From Methylobacterium sp. SyP6R (lineage in GTDB: Bacteria > Pseudomonadota > Alphaproteobacteria > Rhizobiales > Beijerinckiaceae): a stretch of DNA of 64,000 bases. The notes beneath the pieces were generated by a model. It did no database searches and was not told the DNA's origin. It was given only the letters and a program-made list of their open reading frames with translations. The DNA lies in the NCBI RefSeq assembly GCF_019216885.1, contig NZ_JAAQRC020000001.1, positions 4,591,501-4,655,500 on the forward strand. The letters are read 5' to 3'. The translations under genes and the position numbers were made by a program. Below, piece after piece: positions 53,940-62,100 of this stretch. The first letter of the stretch is position 1. Every line of letters begins with the position of its first letter.

Positions 53940-55110
53940 GGAGGCAGTCCTCGATTTCGAGATCCGGCAGATCCTCCCCGTCGGTCAGGGCCTGGAACCA
54001 CCGTTCGTATTGGGGCGACATGCGCGGCGCCGGAAATCCGGCGGGAGGTCTGTCGGGAACGAAGGGCGCGACCAGGACCCGGGCCCGGGCTTGTTCGACG
54101 TCGGCCCTTACGAACCGGACGGCCTCGTCCGGCGTGATCCCCTCGCGCCGCGCCAGAGCGACGGCGATGGCGAGGTTGTCGACAGACAGGCGCCCGGGCG
54201 GCGGAACAGGAGCGGGTGGACGGGCGGGCTCCGGGCGCGGCGTGGGCAGCGGCTCCGGCGCGGGCGCATCGACCTGGGCGGCCTCATCGATGCGGCGCAG
54301 CGCGGCGCGGATCGCGCTCGGCTTGACCTCCCAGTCGGATGCCATCTGCGCGACCGAGCGCCCCTGGGCGCGCTCGGCGATGAGGACGTTGTCGGTCGGC
54401 ATGCGGCTCATGCGACGCATAGGGACGGTCTCCGGGATGGGGGGCGGTTCGATGACGGTGACGGGGGGCTCGGGCTCAGGCTCGGCCGGTTCAGGCTCCA
54501 GCGCGGCGAGGCCGGGGAAGGCGAAAGCGACGGCGGCCGGGTCCTGGTCCCGGAGCGCCTCGGCCAGCGCAGCGTCGACCGGGGGTAGGACGTGACGGCC
54601 GGTGGCGGGCTGCTCGGCGACCAAGGCCAGCGCCGCGCGGATGACGGAACCGACAGCGGCCTCGAAATCGAGGCGAGCTTGCCAAGCGGCGGCCGCCTCG
54701 GCGTCGCCGCGCCGGGCGCGGGCTCCGAGCGACGTGGCGATGCCCCTCTCCTCCGACGAGATCGTCGGCGGCGTCAGGCCTCGCCTAGAGTAGAGACCCT
54801 GCGCGCCGACGGAGACGCCGGCCGCGCGGATGCCCCTCTGAGCGCTCCCCAGGACGTAGCCCGCCTCGACGGCGACCGCCGCGTCGAGCTCCGAACAGGA
54901 CAGGCCGCGGCCGCCGGTGCGTCGGGGAGCGACGTCGCCCTTCTGGGCGCGCCCCTTCTGCGCGAGGCTGCAAAGGGTCCGCTCGCCGACCCAGAACCAG
55001 CGCTCACAAGCGGCTTCCAGGCCGTGCGAATCGACGATCCCCGCGACGAGCGCCGCCGCGGGCGCCTCGTAGACATCGGCGTCGATTGAAGAAAGGGCGC
55101 CTCCTTTCAC
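53932..55110 (-). CDS. Element protein with C-terminal HTH segment, unknown function
   Basis: A 392-residue protein starting at a GTG that overlaps the stop of the upstream gene (GTGA). The first 150 residues are Ala-rich and helical (ERWFWVGERTLCSLAQKG, then SCSELDAAVAVEAGYVLGSAQRG). A Pro/Glu-rich linker (about 205-230) leads to a short HTH-like stretch MPTDNVLIAERAQGRSVAQMASDWEVKPSAIRAALRRI. A second Pro-rich linker precedes the C-terminus (LSVDNLAIAVALARREG). I do not recognise a family. Context suggests an element regulator or replication/transfer accessory. Confidence 0.65.
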   Translation of the reverse strand: MKGGALSSIDADVYEAPAAALVAGIVDSHGLEAACERWFWVGERTLCSLAQKGRAQKGDVAPRRTGGRGLSCSELDAAVAVEAGYVLGSAQRGIRAAGVSVGAQGLYSRRGLTPPTISSEERGIATSLGARARRGDAEAAAAWQARLDFEAAVGSVIRAALALVAEQPATGRHVLPPVDAALAEALRDQDPAAVAFAFPGLAALEPEPAEPEPEPPVTVIEPPPIPETVPMRRMSRMPTDNVLIAERAQGRSVAQMASDWEVKPSAIRAALRRIDEAAQVDAPAPEPLPTPRPEPARPPAPVPPPGRLSVDNLAIAVALARREGITPDEAVRFVRADVEQARARVLVAPFVPDRPPAGFPAPRMSPQYERWFQALTDGEDLPDLEIEDCLHV

Positions 55111-55394
55111 AGGAGCCTCCCCTGGGGGCGGCGGGGATCGGCCGACGGCATCCGCACCAGGCGCCGGGGCGGGACCGGCGGCGCCGCGGCCGGGACGGTG
55201 CGGACCTGGGCGACGGGGCGCGCGTCGACGGGAGCGGCCGGGGGCGCCTCGGGCGGGAGATCAGCGACCGGGGCGCGGACGGCATTCCGGTTGAATGATG
55301 GGGTGGCGGCCAGGCGCTTGTGGGCGAGGAGTTCACGGAGGAAGTCGGGCAGGTCGCGCAGATCCGCGTCGTCGAGGTGTGGGTTACGCGACAT
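55107..55394 (-). CDS. Small protein of the element, unknown
   Basis: A 95-residue protein starting MSRNPHLDDADLRDLPDFLRELLAHKR, an acidic then basic amphipathic helix pair, followed by a Pro/Ala/Arg-rich tail without domains. The start at 55394 overlaps the XRE gene by 11 bases. The disordered tail and the small size fit a phage-type early protein. No function can be assigned. Confidence 0.55.
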   Translation of the reverse strand: MSRNPHLDDADLRDLPDFLRELLAHKRLAATPSFNRNAVRAPVADLPPEAPPAAPVDARPVAQVRTVPAAAPPVPPRRLVRMPSADPRRPQGRLL

Positions 55395-55623
55395 GGGCCG
55401 CGCCCTCCATCGGCTCGACGGGAACGACCACGCGCACAAGGCCGAGCCCGGCCAGGAGCCGGTCGCCCGCGGCGCGGCGCCCGTGGCGCACGTCGATCAG
55501 GTAAGCGCACGAAACGCCGAGCTCGCGGCTTGCGGCTCGGGCGGAGCCGGCCTCCTCGATGCGAAGGCGCAGCATGTCGCGCACCTCGCAGGCTGAAACC
55601 CTTGGTCCCATCGTAGTTATCAT
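55384..55623 (-). CDS. XRE-like helix-turn-helix regulator
   Basis: A 79-residue DNA-binding protein. The segment MLRLRIEEAGSARAASRELGVSCAYLIDVRHGRRAAGDRLLAGLG is a Cro/C1-type HTH; the SCAYLIDV recognition region is similar to YdaS/phage regulators. It is the first gene of the minus-strand unit, so it may act as the element's early repressor. The start is at 55623 or a Met four codons later. A 254-base gap separates it from the divergent plus-strand genes. Confidence 0.75.
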   Translation of the reverse strand: MITTMGPRVSACEVRDMLRLRIEEAGSARAASRELGVSCAYLIDVRHGRRAAGDRLLAGLGLVRVVVPVEPMEGAAHVA

Positions 55624-55877
55624 CCTTATGGCCTAAGCAGTCCGACTGCCGCCGGCGACTCGACGCGTCGCCTGTAGCCAACAGGTTACGATGCGAGGCG
55701 CCTTTGTCCAGCGGGATGGCGCACTTTTATTTTTGGTAGAAAGTACCAAAAATCTCCCGGGCCGATCCTTCGAATTTCGAAGCTTCTTTTTGGCCTGGAT
55801 GAGCCTATCAATACTTGACCCATTCCGACGCGAGGGGGATGCTGTCCGGGGTTGCCAACGCCAGACAGGATCGCGCC

Positions 55878-56843
55878 ATGCTCTCCCTCCTCATCCTCGT
55901 CATCGCCGCCGCGGGGGTCGTCATCCCCGTTCTGGCGGCTGCCGTCGCAGCGTCCCGGGCCGCTACCGAGACGGTCCCGGCGGCTCCCGCGCCCCTCGGG
56001 GCGGCCCTGCCCGTCGCCGGCCTCGGCCTCTCGTGGCGCCGCCTTCGTGACGTGCGCACCGGCCGGGGGCCCCGGACGCTCTGGACGGGCGAAGGCGACC
56101 CCGCGCGCTATTCCCGCGCCTGGCGGCTCGTGAAGCCGGTGCTGCACGGGGCGGGCTTCTCGTGGGGGACGGTCGAGCGCACGGGCGGGGCCGTTGTCCC
56201 GCTGTGCTGGGAGGACGAGAGCCTGGGCGATCAGGCCGCCATCGACGCCATCGCCTCGGCAGAGGCCGCCCTTGCCGAGGATGACCGCCGGCTTGTCGAG
56301 GTCGAGGCCCGACGCGCCCGGGAGGCCGAACTCGAAGCCGAGCTCAACGGTGACGCCCAGCGCGCCGACATGCAGGCGTTGGAGACGTCGTTGCGAATCC
56401 GCGGATGGGCTTGGTCGCGCCGCAAGGCCGACATCGCCCGTGCCCTGCTGGCCGAGAAGCCCGGCCCCGGCGGGGCGCCCCGGGCGGCCGCGGCAAAGCT
56501 CGCACGCGAGATGACCGCCGAGGTCGATGCCGCCATCGAGGCCGTCCGTGCCAGGGTCGCGGCCAGCCCGCAGCACGACTGGCTAGCCAGGGCCGAGGAC
56601 CCCGACGTCCGCCGGGCGGTGCACTACGCCGTCCAGGTCCTGACGGACCTGGATCGCGACATGGCCACGCTCGACAACGCGCAGGGCTGGGGCCGCTCGC
56701 ACACGCACGCCGGGCACGTCCTGGCCGGGCTGCCCGAGCTCTCCGTCATAGAAGCCACGAACGCCTTGGCCGCCGTCTGGCGGCACCGGCGGCAGCTTCA
56801 GCCCGCGCTGCGCCAGCGCGTTTTCGGTTCGGAGAAGGCGTGA
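55878..56843 (+). CDS. Membrane-anchored helical protein upstream of the DNA methylase
   Basis: A 321-residue protein with one N-terminal membrane helix (LSLLILVIAAAGVVIPVLAAAVAAS, residues 2-26). The rest is mainly helical and charged, with a coiled-coil-like AEAALAEDDRRLVEVEARRAREAELEAELN near 135-165 and a C-terminal YAVQVLTDLDRDMATLDN region. No enzymatic motif is seen. An upstream in-frame Met at 55815 is possible, but 55878 places the membrane helix at the start. The stop overlaps the methylase start as TGATG. Divergent from the XRE gene. Confidence 0.68.
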   Translation: MLSLLILVIAAAGVVIPVLAAAVAASRAATETVPAAPAPLGAALPVAGLGLSWRRLRDVRTGRGPRTLWTGEGDPARYSRAWRLVKPVLHGAGFSWGTVERTGGAVVPLCWEDESLGDQAAIDAIASAEAALAEDDRRLVEVEARRAREAELEAELNGDAQRADMQALETSLRIRGWAWSRRKADIARALLAEKPGPGGAPRAAAAKLAREMTAEVDAAIEAVRARVAASPQHDWLARAEDPDVRRAVHYAVQVLTDLDRDMATLDNAQGWGRSHTHAGHVLAGLPELSVIEATNALAAVWRHRRQLQPALRQRVFGSEKA

Positions 56844-57691
56844 TGGCCGCGCCCGGAACCGTCCGCCCCCTGGTCCGCTGGTACGGCGGCAAGGCGCTCA
56901 TGAGCGCCTGGATCATCGCGAACCTCCCGCCGCATAGGACCTATGTCGAGCCATTCGGGGGCTCGGCCGCGGTGCTCCTTCGGAAGCCGCGGAGCGAGGT
57001 CGAGGTCCTCAACGACACCGACGCGGAGCTCGCGAACCTCTACCGCGTCGTCCGGGACCCGGGCCTATGCGGGCAACTCGGCATGTTGTGCGCGATGACG
57101 CCTTTCTCGGCCGCCGAGTTCCGATTGGCATGCGAACCCGTCGAGGGTGACCGCCCGGTCGAGCGCGCCAGGCGGCTGCTCGTGCGCCACTACATGGGCC
57201 GGGCAAGCGACGCCCGCCGGCCCGCTTCCCGCACGGGGTTCCGCAGCTACTCGGGCCCGGGGCGCAGCGTGCCCGCCCGTGACTGGTACACGTACAGCGA
57301 CGGCATCGGGCAGATCGGCGCCCGGCTCCGCGACGTCGTCGTCGAGAGCGCGGACGCCGTCGACGTGATGCGCCGGCACGACCGGCCGGACGCCCTGCAC
57401 TACGTCGACCCGCCCTACCTGCCTTCGACGCGGAAGGACCCGAGCAGCGGCTACCGCGTCGAACTCGACGAGGCAGGGCACGGCCGACTGCTCGACGCTC
57501 TCCTCGGCCTGAAGGGGGCCGTCGTCCTCTCGGGCTATGCCTCGCCCCTCTACGACGAGGCCCTCTCCGGGTGGCGGCGCGTCACGCGGGAGGTTCGCGA
57601 TCAGGCCATGGGCGTCCGCGAGGAAGTGCTCTGGATTTCGCCCCGTGCCGGCGCCGTCGCGCGTCAGCCCGACTTATTCAACGCGGCCTGA
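56843..57691 (+). CDS. D12-class adenine-N6 DNA methyltransferase
   Basis: A 282-residue enzyme methylating adenine in DNA, Dam-like family. The SAM-binding YGGK near residue 14, EPFGGSAAVLL, LNDTDAELANLYRVVRDPG and catalytic DPPY in YVDPPYLP are all present, in the usual order. The length is normal for D12 enzymes. There is no restriction gene next to it, so it is an orphan methylase, often found on phages and integrative elements to protect their DNA or regulate genes. Translation is coupled to the upstream membrane protein. Confidence 0.92.
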   Translation: MAAPGTVRPLVRWYGGKALMSAWIIANLPPHRTYVEPFGGSAAVLLRKPRSEVEVLNDTDAELANLYRVVRDPGLCGQLGMLCAMTPFSAAEFRLACEPVEGDRPVERARRLLVRHYMGRASDARRPASRTGFRSYSGPGRSVPARDWYTYSDGIGQIGARLRDVVVESADAVDVMRRHDRPDALHYVDPPYLPSTRKDPSSGYRVELDEAGHGRLLDALLGLKGAVVLSGYASPLYDEALSGWRRVTREVRDQAMGVREEVLWISPRAGAVARQPDLFNAA

Positions 57692-57703
57692 GGAGAGAGA
57701 CCC

Positions 57704-58480
57704 ATGCCCAAGTCCGCCGACACGCGTCAGCTTTCCCTCGTCCCGCTCCTCGACGCCGCCGGGCCGCACGTCCCGTTGCATCGCGAGCCGGCGAAGTCCG
57801 CCAGACCCGCGGTCACGCCTGAGCAGGCGCTGATCGGGGCCGGCCTCGCCGAGATGCGCGGGCTGCGGCAGGGGCGCGCCCTCTTGGACAAGACCGCCCC
57901 GTCGTCGCCCCGCTCCTTATCGCAACCGGTGCGGTTCGAGCGCGGCGCCGACGGGGTTCTGCGTCTCTACCTGTCCACGCCGGCCTGCGCCTCGTTGCCC
58001 TTTGTCGGACGCGTCGAGGCACTCACCGGCCTCGTGGCCGTCTGGGACGAGGAGCGGCGCATGCCGGCGAAGGGCTCCGGCGCGGATATGCGCTTCGCCC
58101 ACGCCTTCGACCTGGCCCGGGATGAGGACTGGAAGTGCCTCGCGGACACGCTGGAGCACACGACCGTCGAGGACGTCGAGCAGGCCGCCATCTTCACTCT
58201 TATGTCGGGAATGCTATCGCCCGAGAACGCGCGGGGGCTTCTGCTGCGCGTCGGGCTGCCCGAGCCCGATGGATGCAGCGTGGAGCATCTCAAGGGGCTC
58301 CAGCCGGTCAACGGGTGTCCGTCAGGCCTTGAGCGCCTTGGCGCTTGGGCCATCGTCCACGGGCTGGAGGATGGTTGGTACAAGCTAGAACAGCAGACGC
58401 GGGGCCGGCCACCGCTTCTGCTGTTTACGGCGGAGGGTTATCAACGGGTCGGAACGACACCGCCTGCAGTGGCGGCCTAG
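57704..58480 (+). CDS. Element protein of unknown function
   Basis: A 258-residue protein 12 bases after the methylase, with GAGGAGAGAG as ribosome site. The N-terminus is basic and Pro-rich. Residues 75-160 are strand-rich (RFERGADGVLRLYLSTP) and the middle has a helix ELEHTTVEDVEQAA-like region. It ends with the strand GRPPLLLFTAEGYQRVG. I do not recognise a family. Operon position suggests a partner of the methylase module. There is no terminator directly after it. Confidence 0.62.
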   Translation: MPKSADTRQLSLVPLLDAAGPHVPLHREPAKSARPAVTPEQALIGAGLAEMRGLRQGRALLDKTAPSSPRSLSQPVRFERGADGVLRLYLSTPACASLPFVGRVEALTGLVAVWDEERRMPAKGSGADMRFAHAFDLARDEDWKCLADTLEHTTVEDVEQAAIFTLMSGMLSPENARGLLLRVGLPEPDGCSVEHLKGLQPVNGCPSGLERLGAWAIVHGLEDGWYKLEQQTRGRPPLLLFTAEGYQRVGTTPPAVAA

Positions 58481-59179
58481 CTGTCGAAAATCTGGCAGAT
58501 GATATATCGTAATGCCGAGCCGTTCCGGGTTCAACCCACCGGGACTTGGCGCTGGGGGCAAGGTCACCACCGAGGAGATTTTTGTTTGCCTGGGACTCGA
58601 TCCGTACTGACTGAGCTAACCTTGCCGGAAGTCCAGCGGATGAGGTTGGATCTCCTACCTGGGGGTGTGCACCTTACTCTCCCGCGATGCGCTATTCCTA
58701 GAGTGTGGGTTCGCTCGTTACTTCATCCGAGAGGTATCCCCCAACCTGCCCGCCGCCCTTGCGGCTCCGCCGGCCTCGCCCCAGGGCGCCAACGCTCGTT
58801 CTGAGGCGACCGCCGTCCTGGTCCCAGCAGGCCTAAGGCCCGGACGGGCTGCACCCTGCTTCGCCTGCTGCAAGAAGGAGAGGGGCTTGGCCGGCCTGTC
58901 GCCCGGCGGTGGGCGTGGCTCTGCGGTCTGGTGGCGGACGCGTGCACTGCTCCGCTGGTTGCATTTCGGTGCTAGTCAGCTGCACGCCTTAAGGATAGCT
59001 TGTGGCACCAAGTGGGATGCATCGGAGGAGTTGGTTCTCTTGGTCAGATATTCAGCTACTTCGCACAGCGGATATTCGAGATGCTTCGGGAAAAATATAA
59101 TATAATATTATTCATATTATAATAACAGGATGATCGTTGTAAGTTGCGCACTTAGAAAGCAAGTACGGGCGAGGCACAA
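58481..59179. other. Region without supported gene, upstream of the helicase
   Basis: About 700 bases. Open frames exist on both strands but lack codon bias. A tRNA-like fragment lies near 58587-58625. From about 59090 the sequence turns very AT-rich, with a perfect 8-bp hairpin (TATAATAT, 59101-59108, and its complement at 59114-59121), probably part of the helicase promoter. A GAGG lies shortly before the start at 59180. Confidence 0.55.
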
Positions 59180-62100
59180 ATGAACGTCTTTGATCTCGAT
59201 GCAGCACTCGTCCGTGATTACGAGCAATTTGCCCGCTCGTTCACATCGATCCGAGCGCCCGATATTCGAGCTGCAATAGATGGACTGTACGAGCGTGGAA
59301 CATTTTGGCCTGAGGCGCTAATCAGCATCAACCCACATTTTGAGCAGGGTGAAACCGTTGAGTCTCTCGCGCATGAGGGATTGATTCATCCGAACACAGC
59401 CAACGTCTTCCGCGTCAGTGGCGGCCCAATCAGGCTTCACAGACACCAAACCGAAGCAGTGGCCAAGGCAGCGGCAAAGCGCAGCTTTGTCGTGACGACT
59501 GGAACAGGGTCGGGCAAGTCGCTGTGCTTCTTTGTGCCAATCATTGATGCTGCAATACGCGCTCGTGCACAAGGGGAAGCGCCGCGCACTCGAGCGATTA
59601 TTGTTTATCCAATGAACGCCCTTGCTAATAGTCAGTTGAAGGAACTAGAAAAATTCATCGGACAGTCTGGATTGTCCGACGAAATGCGTCCTACCTTTGC
59701 GCGATACACTGGGCAAGAGAACGCAGAAGAGCGTCAACGTATACGCAATGCAAAGCCTGATATTATTCTTACTAATTTTATGATGCTAGAACTGTTGATG
59801 ACTCGGCAGAATGACCTCGACCGTGCAGTCATCGGGAATGCGCACGGGCTTGAATTTATAGTCCTTGACGAGTTGCATACCTATCGCGGCCGTCAAGGCG
59901 CCGACGTTGCGATGTTAGTGCGACGTTTGCGCGACCGGCTCTGCCCCGACCGTGCGCCAATCTGCATCGGCACCTCAGCCACTATGGCTAGCGAAGGTGA
60001 CGAGACTACGCGCGCCTCTGCCGTCGCGGCCGTCGCCTCCCGCCTTTTCGGGACCCCCATCGCGGCGAGCGCAATTATTGATGAGAGCCTCGCCCGCGCA
60101 ACTAACCCGGCGCTGAATGCCGCCTCATTCGGAGATGCCCTCGGTTTTGCCGTTGATGCCGAACTACCGCTCGCACTAGACGATGCGGCGCTGGTCACGC
60201 ATCCGCTCTCTGTTTGGATCGAACTTGAGATCGGCCTCTCCGACGGCCAGACCTTTTCTCGACGCCCACCGACTACATTAAGCGAGGCAGCGGCGCGCCT
60301 GGCGGCGAAAACCGGCCGTAGCAAAGAGCGCTGCCGTGAGCAGATCGCCGCCATGCTGACGATGATGAGCCTGCCGGCCGAGACCCGAGGGGGCACCGGC
60401 GAGCGAGCCTTCCTGGCATTCAAGCTCCATCGTTTCATCTCAGGCGCAGGGCACGTTCATGCGACGCTCCGCCAGCCTGACCGCCGCATCACCCTTGACG
60501 GCCAGCTCTTCGACCCCAAGGACCCGGGCGCGCGCCTCTATGCTACGTATTTTTGCCGCGCCTGCGGCCAAGAATATCATCCAGTCGCCCGTATAGAGGA
60601 GGACGACGGCGTACGTTTCATCCCCAGGTCCATCGACGAGCCGATCCTCGCCGAGCCCGACGAAGAGGCACGTGCCGGCTACCTGATGCCGGAGCCGCAG
60701 GACGACCCAGACTTCGCCTTCGGCGGAAACGCGGAGGACTATCCGGAAGACTGGACCGAAACGCGTCCGTCCGGCCGCCGTCTCAAACCCGTCCACCGGA
60801 CCCACGCCCCCCGGCGCGTCTGCGTGAATGCGGACGGTGCGACCGGCGCAGCCGGGCGGCCTGCATGGTTCCTGCCCGGCAAATTTCGGTTCTGCCTCGC
60901 CTGCGGGGACCAACCGGCTGCGCAGGCGCGAGAAATAAACAAGCTCGCTGGGCTTTCATCTGAGGGCCGAAGTTCAGCCACGACGCTCCTGGTCTCCAGC
61001 ATGCTGCGCTGGATGAACCGCGAGAGTTCACCGCCTGCTAAGGAAAAGCGCAAGCTCCTCGGCTTTACCGACAACCGCCAGGATGCGGCGCTACAGGCCG
61101 GCCATTTCAACGATTTCCTGTTTGTGACCCTGCTGCGGGGGGCGACGCTCGCGGCGGTGCGAGCCGCAGGGCCCGAGGGTTTGGCCGAGGAAGACTTCGG
61201 GCGCAAGGTGCAGCAGGCACTCGGCTTCATCGGTGAGCGCGAGGCGTTGCGCCCGGAATGGATGTTGGACCCTGGGACCAAGGGAGCGGGCCGTCACGAG
61301 GCCGAGCGTGCGCTTGGCCGCGTCCTTGCTCACCGGGTCTGGGCCGACCAGCGCCGCGGCTGGCGCTTCACCAACCCCAACTTGGAAGATCTTGGACTCG
61401 TTCGGGTGGAGTATGTCGGACTTGACAACCTCATCGCAGATGAGCGGTTCGAGAAAGGCCCTCCTGAATTGCGCGCCGCATCGCCGGAGCAGCGGCGCGA
61501 GGCGTTGCACATCCTGCTCGACGCGCTCCGGAAGGGGCTTGCGGTCACGGCCGACGCACTCGAGGGCCAGGTCATTGAGGCGACAGCGAATGCGTCCCGG
61601 ACCTACCTCCGGGAGCCCTGGGCAATCTCGCTGCAGGAGACACCCCGACACGCGGCAGCGCTGATGCTTGATGCGCCACGCCGGGACGTCGCCGGGCTGC
61701 GCGGAGAGCCACTCATCGTGCGTGGCGGGCCACGCAGCAGTCTCGCGCGGCGGCTCGGCCGAGAGGAGATCTGGTCGAAGCGGCTCGATGGGAAAACCTA
61801 CCTCGCGGTTGTCGAGGCGCTGCTCGCCGCGGCAGACGAATACGGGCTTGTGCGGGCTGTCCCGACGAGCTTCGACGCCGAGGGATGGCGTCTTGTCTCC
61901 GGCGCCATCCGCATCGTCGTGGCGAAGGGCCGGCCCGATAGCCGGCGCCCCAACCCCTACTTCGTTGCACTCTACGAGACCCTTGCCGGATCGTTGCTCT
62001 CCGGTGAGAGCATGCTGTTCGGCTTCGAGGGCCGTGAGCATACTGCACAGGTTGACCAAACCCGGCGCCAATGGCGCGAGGCGCGCTTCCGCTGGGAGGA

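Noticed and set aside
55686..56576. Minus-strand open frame opposite the membrane-anchored protein
   Set aside because: It is antisense to a gene with a clear membrane helix and coupled methylase; the translation is Gly/Arg-rich without any motif.
58665..59105. 146-codon frame before the helicase
   Set aside because: No domain, low-complexity translation and no ribosome site; part of it lies in the AT-rich promoter region.
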